A DNA stretch of 54,124 nucleotides, taken from Candidatus Cloacimonadota bacterium (GTDB lineage Bacteria > Muiribacteriota > UBA6191). Below the pieces are notes generated by a model. The model was not told where the DNA came from. It saw nothing but the letters and a program-made list of their open reading frames with translations, and ran no database searches. The position numbers and the translations under genes are program-made. The stretch lies in NCBI GenBank assembly GCA_023954715.1, contig JAGSHD010000021.1, positions 1-54,124 of the forward strand, given 5' to 3'. Below, piece by piece: positions 16,639 through 26,263 of the stretch (positions are counted from its first letter, which is position 1; each line of letters begins with the position of its first letter).

Positions 16639-18111
16639 ATGATTGATGAAGAAATCAGGTTACATAACAAGTCTCAGATTGAGTTTAAATATAACTATTC
16701 GTTTCCGAATAGCCAGAAAAAAAACTCGTATCAAGTAGATACTTATATATTTATACCCAGTAGTTTGGGGATGAATCATTATAGCTATCCTTCTGAGCAA
16801 TTTTATCGTGATTTACAATCCAATATTCGATTAAAAACCCCAAGCTATAGTTTAGAAGATTTAACCAAAGAAAATAGCACTCCGTTTACAAACTTACTTA
16901 AAGAAGTAAAAAAATTAAAATCGGGTTTAAGTCAAGATGAGATGCATCTTTTAGAAGATAACTTAAAGATGTTTTGTTCTGTTTTTCGTACCTCAATTCG
17001 AGATCACCTTACAGTGATCAAATCAAGTTGCTCTAATAAAAAGTGTGAAACTTTAGTGGATTTGTTTTTAGAGTCTATTGTAACGATAATAGCTCGATAT
17101 AGATCATTGCGAGTGTACTTTGAAGAAGAAAATATTAGTGATGATGCTTTATCTGTATACAAGTTTGGAGATGAATATCTAAGTTTATTAATGGAGTCTG
17201 TATGTTTTCGTTTGATTGATTTAGTTGAAGGGTGCTCGGTGAATGCAAGTGCTCAACAAATGTCTACTTTGTATGATATTTTGAATCAAGAAAAGGATCA
17301 TCGTTTAGCCGAAAATTACGGATCTGTACCAGTTTCAAATGAAGATAATGAAGAGTACATTTATCGTAGGTCTGTTCTTAAAAAGTTTGCTAGCTCTGTT
17401 TTGTATCTAAATACTAAGTATGTAAAAGAAGGAAAGGTATTAGAGCAGGTTTTATATAGTATAGCAGCTGGTATAGCTATGATTTTTGCCACTGTCATGG
17501 CTTTTTACTTTCAAGTTTTATACGGTAATTTGACTTTTCCTTTTTTAGTCACTTTGGTTATCAGTTACATGCTTAAAGATAGAATGAAAGACAGCTTAAA
17601 GCTATTGTTTGTAAAGAAGTTTTTGGGTAGTAAATTTGATCATAAGTTTAAGATTTTCAGTTCTAGTGGTAAATCTATTGGCTTTTGTAAAGAGTCTTGT
17701 CGTTTTTTAAAAGTGGAGTATATTCCACAAGACATTATGAAATACAGAAACAGAGAGCGATTTACAGAGATAGAAGATGGTTTTTTTCTAACTGAAAATA
17801 TAATTCATCATCAAAAGTTGATACAGTTGAACGTAAGTGGCTTAAAAAAATCTTTTCCTAATTTTAAAGCAGAAGGGATAACTGATATAACACGCTTTAC
17901 TATTTTAAAATTTTTAGAAAAAATGGATGGTGGACGTGAGATTATTAACTTAGTACATGAAAACCAGCGAGAAAAAATTCGAGCTAAAAAAGTGTACCAT
18001 ATTAATCTTGTAATACGTTATAGCTCTAGTAGTGGAGAGTCGATTCGTAAATTTAGGGTAGTGCTTGATAAAAAGGGGATCAAAAGAATAGAAGAGCCTT
18101 TGGTGTCCTAA
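16639..18111 (+). CDS. Uncharacterised 490-residue protein with two central membrane segments
   Basis: The N-terminus has FKYNYSFP, YQVDTYIFIPSSLGMN, FYRDLQSNIRLKTP, a layout I associate with an uncharacterised family seen in proteobacteria, but I cannot name a function. Residues about 60-250 are mostly helical. Two membrane helices (about 276-296 and 300-318, FATVMAFYFQVLYGN and FPFLVTLVISYML) are followed by a soluble C-terminal domain that is basic and beta-rich. It is probably an inner-membrane protein with cytoplasmic domains on both sides. The ribosome site is GGATGG. Its stop codon overlaps that of the convergent CheA-like kinase by 4 bases. Confidence 0.65.
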   Translation: MIDEEIRLHNKSQIEFKYNYSFPNSQKKNSYQVDTYIFIPSSLGMNHYSYPSEQFYRDLQSNIRLKTPSYSLEDLTKENSTPFTNLLKEVKKLKSGLSQDEMHLLEDNLKMFCSVFRTSIRDHLTVIKSSCSNKKCETLVDLFLESIVTIIARYRSLRVYFEEENISDDALSVYKFGDEYLSLLMESVCFRLIDLVEGCSVNASAQQMSTLYDILNQEKDHRLAENYGSVPVSNEDNEEYIYRRSVLKKFASSVLYLNTKYVKEGKVLEQVLYSIAAGIAMIFATVMAFYFQVLYGNLTFPFLVTLVISYMLKDRMKDSLKLLFVKKFLGSKFDHKFKIFSSSGKSIGFCKESCRFLKVEYIPQDIMKYRNRERFTEIEDGFFLTENIIHHQKLIQLNVSGLKKSFPNFKAEGITDITRFTILKFLEKMDGGREIINLVHENQREKIRAKKVYHINLVIRYSSSSGESIRKFRVVLDKKGIKRIEEPLVS

Positions 18112-20459
18112 ATCATATCAAGTTTTGGTACTTCAATAAAAAACTTTGAACCTTCTCCTACTTTACTTTCTATCCGAATAGAACCCTTTAGTTTTTCTAC
18201 TGCATGTTTGACAGCATCCATTCCAACTCCTCTACCACTGGTTTCATTAATCTGATCCTTACTAGAAAACCCAGGTAAAAAAACAGCATGAACTAATTGT
18301 GTGTCTGTCATTTTATCAACTTCGTCTTGAGTAGATAGAGCTTTGTTGATTAAAGATTTAGCGATAAATTGAGGGTTGATGCCAGCACCATCGTCTACAA
18401 TCGAAATGTGAATGCTGTCTTGCACTTCTTGTATATCAATACATATAGAGCCTTCGGGATCTTTGCCTTGCTCATCTCGATGTTCTGGAGACTCAATACC
18501 ATGATCCACAGCATTTCTAAATAAATGAACTAAGGAAGTATTTAACTCTTGATAAGAGTCTAAATTAACCAAAACAAGGTCTCCCTTGATAGCCAAAGGG
18601 TGTAACATTTTTTCTTGTTGATCTGCGATCTGTTGAACCAATAATTTATAGGGCTCAAAAAGTTGGCTTATTGGACTTAAAACATAATGAGATAGTTTAG
18701 TATATAGATCTAAATTATGCTTTTTAATTTCTTCAAGAGAGTCTTTGAAATCTATGTTTGAAATGATAATTCGCTTTTGATGAAACTCAATTGCGTCACC
18801 TAAATCCTTTTTGAGTTGTTTTGTAACTTTAGTGAACTTGTCTAGTATGCAGTCGAAATAATCTTTTAGTAGGTTTTCATCAAATTGCCTATTTTGAAGA
18901 TAACTTTCTAATGTATGCAGTGCATCTTGTAAATCAATCATATCAAAAGCTGCAGCTGTACCCTTAAGAGTGTGAATATTTCTAAAAAACTCTTGATAGT
19001 ACTCTTCTGATCGTAGCAGGCTTACATTTGAATTAACTGAGTTTATTTGTTTATTTATAGATTGAAAATCATCATAAAAAGCTCTAAATTGCTCTTGATA
19101 TCGAAGCACAGCTAAAATCATTTTTACATAAGATTGATCTCTTTTATGGGCTAGCTCAAGCTCTCTTTGTTCTGTGATATTGGTTAGTATCATCATAATA
19201 GTTTCAATTTGATCATTTTTAAGTAATCTATACTCTATGTTATAAAAACTATTATTGTATTGGACTTCTTTTACTGCTAAATCAACAATTAGTTCAAAAT
19301 CTAGTTGACCATTAAATGCCCGAGACATCCACTCTATAAATTCAGTTTTTTGAATTGAATCATCAAAAAGTAGATCTTGAATTTTTTCGCCAACTATATT
19401 GTTGGTATTAAAAATTTGATAACACTCTTTAGAATATTCTTTTTGAATGTAAAACTCTTGGTCAAAACTTAAAAACCCTTGTCCTGTATTGTCTAACAAA
19501 TGTTTTATAGAACGAGTTTTTTCTATAACTTTATCCTCAAGAGTATGATTTAACTCAGCTAATTGATCATGAGAATCAGAAACAACTTGTATCATGGAGT
19601 TATATGCTTCAGATAATATTTGAAGCTCATCATTTGTTTCTAGTAGCAGGGGGCTAGCATGATTATGACCATCTATGGAGTTAAGATGCTCCATAAAAGT
19701 GTTTAAAGGTTTATTGATATCTTTTTGTACTACTTTAGTAGTTTTGTTTTTTATTAAGTATTGAATAAGAAATAAAAGTAAAAATAGTCCAATAGACCTA
19801 GCGATATGCAAAGAGAGTAGTTTAGTGTTTTCTTGTTCCATGACAGTTAGTAAATCGTTGATAGCTATATCAACTTCTAGTACGGCATAATTTGAACTTT
19901 CTCCCTCTTTAAAAGGGGCAAAAACGCTCATCCATTTATTGTTTCCTATAGAGGAAGACATGTAAATATCAGTATAAACTATTTTGCCTTTTTTGAAGGC
20001 TGGTAACATCTCATCTTTGAATTGGTAAGGAGTACCAATATATGGGAGATTCGTTTTTTTATTGAGATTTGTCATTACGACAAACTTTGCTATATTTTTT
20101 TCTTCATCATCGAGTCGAAGAGTATATAAGTCGGACTTAAGTTGATTGACCTCTTTAATTTTTAGGAGTTGATCTTTTACTATTTTGAAACTTGGGTTTT
20201 CATAATCGTAAAACTCAAAAATTTCATCATGAGCTTGACCGTTTAAAAAGATAGATGAGTTTTTAGCTATAGCTCCGAGCCTTTGCTGCACATTACTTTT
20301 AACTGTTTGAAGGTTACTTTCTACACTGGATTGATATAGGTAAAACTCTAAACAACAGACAAAACAAAAACTCAAAAAAGTAACATAACGAATAGTATGT
20401 ATAATTTGAGAAAGTAATTTGTCTTTCAGGGTATTATCAAGCTTGTTTGATGAGTGCAC
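18108..20459 (-). CDS. Membrane-bound CheA-like histidine kinase without a CheW domain
   Basis: Two TM helices (about residues 25-42 and 217-236) enclose a periplasmic sensor. HAMP-like and coiled-coil segments lead to a PAS-like domain (about 316-432, ending in ILTNITEQRELELAH). The HPt domain (about 455-550) has NIHTLKGTAAAF with phospho-acceptor His496. The HATPase domain (about 565-780) is of CheA type: LVHLFRNAVDHGIESPEHR, VDDGAGI and SGRGVGMDAV. It ends right after the ATPase domain, so the CheW-like P5 domain that docks CheA to chemoreceptors is absent. It therefore probably senses directly and phosphorylates a separate receiver. Start is GTG 20459, with AGGAG six bases upstream. Confidence 0.88.
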   Translation of the reverse strand: MHSSNKLDNTLKDKLLSQIIHTIRYVTFLSFCFVCCLEFYLYQSSVESNLQTVKSNVQQRLGAIAKNSSIFLNGQAHDEIFEFYDYENPSFKIVKDQLLKIKEVNQLKSDLYTLRLDDEEKNIAKFVVMTNLNKKTNLPYIGTPYQFKDEMLPAFKKGKIVYTDIYMSSSIGNNKWMSVFAPFKEGESSNYAVLEVDIAINDLLTVMEQENTKLLSLHIARSIGLFLLLFLIQYLIKNKTTKVVQKDINKPLNTFMEHLNSIDGHNHASPLLLETNDELQILSEAYNSMIQVVSDSHDQLAELNHTLEDKVIEKTRSIKHLLDNTGQGFLSFDQEFYIQKEYSKECYQIFNTNNIVGEKIQDLLFDDSIQKTEFIEWMSRAFNGQLDFELIVDLAVKEVQYNNSFYNIEYRLLKNDQIETIMMILTNITEQRELELAHKRDQSYVKMILAVLRYQEQFRAFYDDFQSINKQINSVNSNVSLLRSEEYYQEFFRNIHTLKGTAAAFDMIDLQDALHTLESYLQNRQFDENLLKDYFDCILDKFTKVTKQLKKDLGDAIEFHQKRIIISNIDFKDSLEEIKKHNLDLYTKLSHYVLSPISQLFEPYKLLVQQIADQQEKMLHPLAIKGDLVLVNLDSYQELNTSLVHLFRNAVDHGIESPEHRDEQGKDPEGSICIDIQEVQDSIHISIVDDGAGINPQFIAKSLINKALSTQDEVDKMTDTQLVHAVFLPGFSSKDQINETSGRGVGMDAVKHAVEKLKGSIRIESKVGEGSKFFIEVPKLDMI

Positions 20460-20573
20460 CTGTTGCTCCTAGGGATAAAAAATTTCCAACGCCTATAAAA
20501 ATATCAGATACATAATTAGGCACTCTTTTGGTGATTTGGTCGGTTATCTAACAAAGACCTTACAAGTAAAAGT

Positions 20574-21857
20574 CTACTTTTTACTTTTACCTTTTTTACC
20601 CGTTGATCTTTTAACTTTACGGCTACCTGTCATAAAAGTTTTTTCATTTGCCTTAACTGGGTTTTCTTCTGTTTTAGATTTTACTTTGTTTCTTTTATTA
20701 AACTCAGGGAGCTTGACTTGTTGAGGAATTTCTTTTAGTGGTGGTAAAGGCGAGTAAAATATATTTAAATCACAAAATTCTTGAATTTTTTTCCAGAACC
20801 TTTGCTCATTATGAGAAATTAAAGTAACTGATCGACCTTGATTTCCCGCTCTAGCTGTTCGTCCAACTCGATGTAAAAAGTTTTCGGGGTCATCGGGTAA
20901 ATCAACATTGAAAACTGTGTGAATGTTATCCACGTGAATTCCACGAGCAGCTAAATCAGTAGCCACTAAAAAAGTACATTTTTTATCTTTAAATCGTTCA
21001 ATTGCTTTTCGCCGCTCTCCTGAAAGTTTGCCACCGTGTAAAGTTTCAATATTAAAACCGATTGCTTCCATAAAATTAGAGAGTTCATCGGCTGACTCTC
21101 GGGTTCTAGCGAATAAGATTCCAGAGTCCTTTTTATCCCAATCTTGTAATAGAGTATAAAGAGCCTTATACTTTTCTTCACGAGACATTTGGTAAATAAC
21201 CTGCTGCATTTTTTGAACTGGAGTGTGTATGTTACCAACTTCTACTTTTACTGGGTTTGGTATTTCGCTGAGTATTAACTTTTCAATTTGAGAGTTCATT
21301 GTAGCTGAAAAAAGTAAGACTTGTTTTTTACTAGGCAGAGTTTTCATAATAGTGTAGATTTCTTTTAAAAACCCCATATCTAGCATTCTATCTACCTCAT
21401 CTAAAATTAAGATACTTGTTTCTTTTAAATCTAAGTCACCGACCTTAACAAAGTCGGTTATTCGTCCTGGGGTTCCTACAATAATAGGTGGGTGAAGATC
21501 GATTGCTTCTTTTTGTTTTAAGTAGTTGGATCCTCCTACTGCTAGAGCAACACTTCGTCTACCTAATGGGGCCATAGGAGCTATTTCTTTTTGAATTTGA
21601 GAGGCTAACTCACGAGTTGGGGTTAGAATTAAACAATGGACACCTGAAATATTAGGTAATATTTTTAGAAGTGGTAAAGCAAAGGCTAGTGTTTTACCAG
21701 TACCTGCAGCTGCAAGACCTAATAGGTTTCTACCATCTAAAACGTGCTGAAAAGACTTTTGCTGAATAGGAGTTGGAGTATCATACCCCAATTGCTTGAG
21801 TCGGTCTTTTGACTCTTTTGTCAGTTTCATTTGTTGGAAGGATAATTGTTTATTCAT
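20574..21857 (-). CDS. DEAD-box ATP-dependent RNA helicase (RhlE-like)
   Basis: Cytoplasmic RNA-unwinding ATPase of ribosome assembly, mRNA decay or cold-response type. Motifs in order: Q motif (GYDTPTPIQQ), Walker A (AAAGTGKT), PTRELASQ, GTPGR, motif II DEVD, SAT (LFSATM), ARGIHVDN and HRVGRTARAG. Motif II reads DEVD instead of DEAD, a conservative variant found in some family members. The C-terminal tail (about 50 residues) is very Lys/Arg-rich, as in RhlE-type proteins that use it to hold RNA. I prefer ATG 21857, with GGTG seven bases upstream, over a GTG 12 bases earlier. Confidence 0.92.
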   Translation of the reverse strand: MNKQLSFQQMKLTKESKDRLKQLGYDTPTPIQQKSFQHVLDGRNLLGLAAAGTGKTLAFALPLLKILPNISGVHCLILTPTRELASQIQKEIAPMAPLGRRSVALAVGGSNYLKQKEAIDLHPPIIVGTPGRITDFVKVGDLDLKETSILILDEVDRMLDMGFLKEIYTIMKTLPSKKQVLLFSATMNSQIEKLILSEIPNPVKVEVGNIHTPVQKMQQVIYQMSREEKYKALYTLLQDWDKKDSGILFARTRESADELSNFMEAIGFNIETLHGGKLSGERRKAIERFKDKKCTFLVATDLAARGIHVDNIHTVFNVDLPDDPENFLHRVGRTARAGNQGRSVTLISHNEQRFWKKIQEFCDLNIFYSPLPPLKEIPQQVKLPEFNKRNKVKSKTEENPVKANEKTFMTGSRKVKRSTGKKGKSKK

Positions 21858-22025
21858 AAGTTTCACCAAAGAGTTTAGTTTAATTGAAGGAGCGTCAAAA
21901 TCTACATATTCATTTAGTATACAAAATCAAGATTTGTTTGTCTGTTTGGGTTCATAAGAAAACAAGGATAAAGCGTTGACTTGAATGATTATAGTTCAGT
22001 CTTTGAAGCTTTTTGATGCTTTCCC

Positions 22026-22054
22026 TTGATTGTTATTATTACATGTTGTATCTA
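22026..22054 (+). promoter_or_regulatory. Candidate promoter for the heavy-metal-domain lipoprotein
   Basis: TTGATT, a 17-base spacer and TATCTA lie about 40 bases before the coding start, followed by a ribosome site GGAGATATGAGG. Match to the sigma70 consensus is moderate. Confidence 0.4.
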
Positions 22055-22097
22055 ATGTTGTAAATTAAGCAATTTAACTTGGAGATATGAGGCAAAC

Positions 22098-22418
22098 ATG
22101 AAAAAATTAATTTTAGCTACTGTGGTAGCGTTATCTTTTGTGATTACTGGTTGTGATAAAGAAGTTTCTACGCAAAGTCAAGTAGTAGAAAGTAAAGTTA
22201 ATCTAAAAACAGCAAAAATCAAAGTTGGTAAAATGACATGCCAGGGCTGCGCCAATGGTATCAAGAAAAAAGTTTCTAAATTAGTTGGTGTAGATAGCAT
22301 CGATGTTAGTTATGCAACCTCTATGGCAATTGTAAGTTATGATCCCATGAAAATTGAGACAAAGAGTTTTTCTGATTTAATTAATAACTCTGGATATGAA
22401 ACTCTTTGGTTTGAATAA
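22098..22418 (+). CDS. Lipoprotein with a heavy-metal-associated (HMA) domain
   Basis: The signal MKKLILATVVALSFVITGC ends in a lipobox, so the mature protein should be lipid-anchored at Cys19. Residues about 38-106 form an HMA domain with the metal-binding motif MTCQGCA and the end SGYETLW. Such domains bind Cu(I) or other soft metals and pass them to P-type ATPases or cuproproteins. Most CopZ-like proteins are cytoplasmic, so a membrane-anchored periplasmic version suggests metal trafficking or sensing in the envelope. No P-type ATPase is nearby; a cupredoxin is encoded at about 34.5 kb. It stands alone between a convergent-pointing helicase promoter region and a receiver gene. Confidence 0.85.
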   Translation: MKKLILATVVALSFVITGCDKEVSTQSQVVESKVNLKTAKIKVGKMTCQGCANGIKKKVSKLVGVDSIDVSYATSMAIVSYDPMKIETKSFSDLINNSGYETLWFE

Positions 22419-22541
22419 ATTAAATCATCTTGTAGTTTCTAGATTTTAATTATAAATCCGATTTGAATAGTTTTCATTTAGCAAAAATAGGTTTATAATG
22501 TTGAATTAAAATGAATAGATAGTGACTTCTTGGGGTGTATT

Positions 22542-22922
22542 TTGAAATTTCTTGTGATAGATGATGAATTTTCGTGTAGAGCCATACTTCGGAGATATTT
22601 GAAGGGCTGTGGTCAATGCGATGTTGCGGTAGATGGCTTAGAAATGATCGAAGCATTTGAAACTTCGTTAAAAGCTGATGCTCCTTACGATGTATTGTTT
22701 TTAGATATCATGATGCCACAACTAGATGGTATAGAAGCTTTAAATAAAATCAGGCAACTCGAAGACTTTTATAGTATTGATGAAAATCAGCGAGTTAAAG
22801 TGATAATGACTTCTGCCCTTAACGATGAAATAACTATTAAGCGATGTAAATCATTTGGCATAGAAGGCTATATACAAAAGCCTTTTACTAGAGATGATAT
22901 ATTAAAGTTTGTAAATGACTAA
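22542..22922 (+). CDS. Stand-alone response-regulator receiver (CheY-like)
   Basis: A single receiver domain: FLVIDDE gives the acidic pocket, FLDIMMP holds the phosphorylatable Asp, VIMTSA the Thr/Ser, and IQKPF the Lys. There is no output domain, so it acts by protein contact or as a phospho-relay. I choose TTG 22542 because GGGGTG lies about 8 bases upstream and the protein then begins MKFLVIDDE, right at the first strand; a TTG 12 bases earlier lies inside that ribosome site. The next gene starts six bases after its stop, and two histidine kinases follow. Confidence 0.9.
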   Translation: MKFLVIDDEFSCRAILRRYLKGCGQCDVAVDGLEMIEAFETSLKADAPYDVLFLDIMMPQLDGIEALNKIRQLEDFYSIDENQRVKVIMTSALNDEITIKRCKSFGIEGYIQKPFTRDDILKFVND

Positions 22923-22928
22923 ACCACT

Positions 22929-23336
22929 ATGAATACCAAAGAATTTAATCAAAAGCTAAATTTAGTGAGTCCAAAATTTTTTGACTTATATGAAGGTCAT
23001 AATTTAACTTCTATTTCATTAGAGATGACCCTCGGCGCATTAGCTACGTATTTTATCTATTTAGTGGAGTCTAGCGAAAACACTCAGATAGATGATCTAA
23101 TGATATTTATAGAAGAGTGTATTGAGGATTCTGACAAGATTCTTAATCAGGCTATTTTACATCATTTTTTACTTGCGATATATGAGCTAGAGTCTTTAGA
23201 AATTATAGAAAAGAATACCTTATTGAATGTATTAGATTTAAAATCTAAAGCCTTACTTCAAAGTTACTTAAATGAAGATCAGAGTACCTCGATGTCCAAT
23301 GGATCTTCACTTAGTCGTTGCACTAAAGTTTTATAG
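22929..23336 (+). CDS. Small acidic helical protein, unknown
   Basis: 135 residues, acidic and leucine-rich, predicted mainly helical, with no membrane segment or known motif. It starts six bases after the receiver gene and lacks a strong ribosome site of its own, so it is probably translationally coupled to it. It may be a partner of the receiver, for example a phosphatase- or adaptor-like helical protein, but nothing in the sequence proves this. Confidence 0.6.
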   Translation: MNTKEFNQKLNLVSPKFFDLYEGHNLTSISLEMTLGALATYFIYLVESSENTQIDDLMIFIEECIEDSDKILNQAILHHFLLAIYELESLEIIEKNTLLNVLDLKSKALLQSYLNEDQSTSMSNGSSLSRCTKVL

Positions 23337-23426
23337 CCATTGAATAGTATTATTAAATTTAATGACAGCTAAGATTTTTGTATACGAGTATTTAGTAGAT
23401 TGACTTTATAATACGAGGAGTAATTT

Positions 23427-25958
23427 TTGACCAAATTTTATGCTTTTATATTCCTTTGTTTCACAGGACTTTTGTATTCTAATCAAGCAATTCAATTGCG
23501 TTTGAAATGGTATCATCAACTTCAATTTATAGGATATTATCAGGCGCTTGAACAAGGATATTATAAAGACTCTGGCTTTGATGTAACTTTGTTGGAAGGT
23601 AATGAAACAGATTATTCTATATCAGTAGTGTTGGATGGAAAAGCAGATTTTGGTGTTGGTTCTACTAAAGTATTACACTCTTATTTAAAGGGTAAAAACC
23701 CCGTATTGGTTAGTACGATATTTCAATATAACCCTTTGGTTTTAGTATCAAATAGCAAAAAAATTCAAACAATTAAAGATTTTGATAAGACTTCATTAAT
23801 GATCGATGCTAAGGAGTTTGGCTCCACATCAATTTTATCTATGTTAGCTGAAAATGGAGTGAGTTTAGATTCTATAAACTCTGTTCCTTTTGATTATCAA
23901 AAGCTGCTAAAACTAGATACCACAAATATTGATGGATTTGGATTGTATATAACGGAGTTGCCAAGGCTTCAGCAATTTTACTCCAATAAGCTTAAAGTTT
24001 TTAATCCAATAGCTTATGGGAGTAATGAGTATGGGGATTTTTTGTTTACTTCCAAGTCCTTTGTTCAAAAATATCCAGAGCAGGTCCAAAAATTTAAAGA
24101 TGCAAGCATTAAGGGTTGGAAATTTGCTTTGTCCAATCCTCAAAACTCGATTCAGCTATTTCTTAACAAGTATGGTTCAAAACTTTCTAAAGATGAATTA
24201 AATGAGCAGTTTGAAGTACTGAGATCTTTGATTCAAAATCGACTGATACCTATTGGTTACTCTAATGAAAAGCGGTGGAACAAAGTTGTTGACTCCTTTT
24301 TTGATTTAAATATTATAAGTAAACCAAGAAGGGACTTAAAAAGCTTCTTTAATGTTTCCAATGAAAATAAGATGCAGATCTATGATGTAATTTTAATTTT
24401 TGTCATACTGTTATTGCTCTATTTTTTAGTGAAGCAATTTTATGGGTTTATTTACTCGATTGTTAAAACAAGAAGAAAGTTACAACTAGAGCTGAATATT
24501 GCCCAGGATCATTTATCCTCCTTACAAAACTTCGCTTCCATCAGAACATGGAGTTATCAAGTGGAATCAGATAAACTAAATTTTTCTCCGGGTTTTTTTG
24601 AAATGCTTGGATGGCCAGACCCTATAGAGAAATTAACTTTTCAAGAAAGCTTAAAGTTTGTACACCCAGATGATCACAATAAGTTTACAACTACTTTTAA
24701 TGAATTGTGTAAGTTAGGTGTTTCATTTGAAACGTCCATAAAGACGTTATATATAAATGATGATATACGATATTTTTCTGTGAGTGGTTATGTGGATCAA
24801 GTTTCGAATGAAAAAATAGTTAAAGTTCAAGGTGAAATACAAGATGTAACCGAGTTTGTTTTACAAAGACATAAGTTGGGGCTAACTAGATACTCTATCG
24901 ATAGTTCAAGTGAGTTAATGATATGGTTAAACAAAAGCGGAACTATTATTGATTTAAATGAAGCTGTATGTGACTTTTTTGAAATGAACAAGGAGCATCT
25001 ACTCGGAAAACCTTTGTCGAGCGTATACACAAGCCTAAGTCATAAGACTTTGCTAAGTAATTTGGAAATGATTTACGAAGTGGGGTTTTTAAAAAAAGAT
25101 TTAGATATTGTTGTTGGTAAAAAAACAGAAAACTTTGAATTGTTAGCTAATTCTGTACAATATTTAGAAGATGATTACATTTTTATATCCTTAAGAAATA
25201 TGCATGAAAGAAAAAGATATGAAAAGACGTTAGTTCAATCTAAAAAACAAGCAGAAGCAGCAGAGCTTTTTAAAAGAAACTTAATTGCAACTATGAGTCA
25301 TGAGTTTCATGCACCTATGGCTAAAATTGTGAATTTGAGTTCACAATTGAGTGATAGCTCTATTGCTGAACAGGATACCTTTGTTAATGAAATTGTAAAA
25401 AGTAGCTCAGAGTTATTAGAGTTATTAAGTGAGACTTTAGTTTACTCTTCAATAGCTACAAATGAAGACAAGTATACGGATTTTGATATTTCAGAAATGC
25501 TAGAAATAGCTTGCTTAGAAATGTATGAATCTATCAAAGCTAGTACATTGAAAATAGAGTATAATAGTAGCGATGATGTGCCGCGTACAGTGAGCTTAGA
25601 TATTCCTCTTTTTGAAATATTAGTTAAAAATCTCTTGGATAACTCTATCCAATATTCTACAGAAGGAGTGATTAAGGTAGATTTATCTTTTTGTGATTTG
25701 ATAGATACATTTGGATCTCCTTACTTAATTTTGTCGATTAAAGATGAGGGCTGTGGGATTTCTGAAGAACACCAAGATAGAATATTTGAACCCTTCTATC
25801 AGGTTAGTGCGATGGATCATAAACAACGGACTGGCATGGGATTAGCTGTTTGTAATAAGATTATTGAAGCTTTTCATGGGTCAATTAGTGTTCGATCTAA
25901 AATAGGTAAAGGTAGTGAGTTTGTATGTTTGATTCCTGTTACAAAACATTCACTATAG
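23427..25958 (+). CDS. Histidine kinase with NMT1/THI5-like periplasmic binding domain (copy 1)
   Basis: A signal peptide precedes a domain (about residues 20-310) of the NMT1/THI5 or SsuA-like substrate-binding type: RLKWYHQLQFIGYYQALEQG and GKADFGVGST are hallmark strings. In transporters this fold binds thiamine precursors, sulfonates or similar small molecules; here it is fused to a TM helix (about 318-340), two PAS-like domains (about 370-600), HisKA (NLIATMSHEFHAP) and HATPase (KNLLDNSIQYS, DEGCGI, TGMGLAV). So it is an inner-membrane ligand sensor. The H-box has HEFHAP where HELRTP is usual. Start is TTG 23427 with GAGGAG seven bases upstream. No attached receiver; the CheY-like protein upstream is the nearest candidate. 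Confidence 0.92.
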   Translation: MTKFYAFIFLCFTGLLYSNQAIQLRLKWYHQLQFIGYYQALEQGYYKDSGFDVTLLEGNETDYSISVVLDGKADFGVGSTKVLHSYLKGKNPVLVSTIFQYNPLVLVSNSKKIQTIKDFDKTSLMIDAKEFGSTSILSMLAENGVSLDSINSVPFDYQKLLKLDTTNIDGFGLYITELPRLQQFYSNKLKVFNPIAYGSNEYGDFLFTSKSFVQKYPEQVQKFKDASIKGWKFALSNPQNSIQLFLNKYGSKLSKDELNEQFEVLRSLIQNRLIPIGYSNEKRWNKVVDSFFDLNIISKPRRDLKSFFNVSNENKMQIYDVILIFVILLLLYFLVKQFYGFIYSIVKTRRKLQLELNIAQDHLSSLQNFASIRTWSYQVESDKLNFSPGFFEMLGWPDPIEKLTFQESLKFVHPDDHNKFTTTFNELCKLGVSFETSIKTLYINDDIRYFSVSGYVDQVSNEKIVKVQGEIQDVTEFVLQRHKLGLTRYSIDSSSELMIWLNKSGTIIDLNEAVCDFFEMNKEHLLGKPLSSVYTSLSHKTLLSNLEMIYEVGFLKKDLDIVVGKKTENFELLANSVQYLEDDYIFISLRNMHERKRYEKTLVQSKKQAEAAELFKRNLIATMSHEFHAPMAKIVNLSSQLSDSSIAEQDTFVNEIVKSSSELLELLSETLVYSSIATNEDKYTDFDISEMLEIACLEMYESIKASTLKIEYNSSDDVPRTVSLDIPLFEILVKNLLDNSIQYSTEGVIKVDLSFCDLIDTFGSPYLILSIKDEGCGISEEHQDRIFEPFYQVSAMDHKQRTGMGLAVCNKIIEAFHGSISVRSKIGKGSEFVCLIPVTKHSL

Positions 25959-26002
25959 GATGGTAGGTTTAAGATGATAAAAATAAGTTCAAAGGATAAA
26001 CA

Positions 26003-26263
26003 ATGAGTCATGATAGTCAGAGTTTTATTGATATATTAAATAAACAGTACGAGTTTCCAACAAAATTTAAGTTTAAGTTTATCGTGCCAAAAGATCAGAT
26101 AGACAATTTTAAAGATGTTTTTTCACAGGATAAACTGAGCTCAAAAGTTTCTAAAAAGGGTAACTTTACGAGTTTTACAATTGAAAAAAAAGTACCATCA
26201 GCTCAATCCATAGTTGAGGTTTATGCTATGGTTTCTGATTTGAAAGGTGTCATTAGTTTATAA
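26003..26263 (+). CDS. DUF493 family protein (YbeD-like)
   Basis: 86 residues, the normal size. It has the family pattern: YEFPTKFKFKFIVP near the start, a middle lysine-rich segment and the final VYAMVSDLKGVISL, consistent with an ACT-like alpha/beta fold. YbeD/DUF493 is thought to be a small regulatory domain; its partner is unknown. AAAGGAT precedes the ATG. The gene sits between two paralogous kinases, and its TAA touches the next ATG, so it is translationally coupled to the second kinase. Confidence 0.85.
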   Translation: MSHDSQSFIDILNKQYEFPTKFKFKFIVPKDQIDNFKDVFSQDKLSSKVSKKGNFTSFTIEKKVPSAQSIVEVYAMVSDLKGVISL

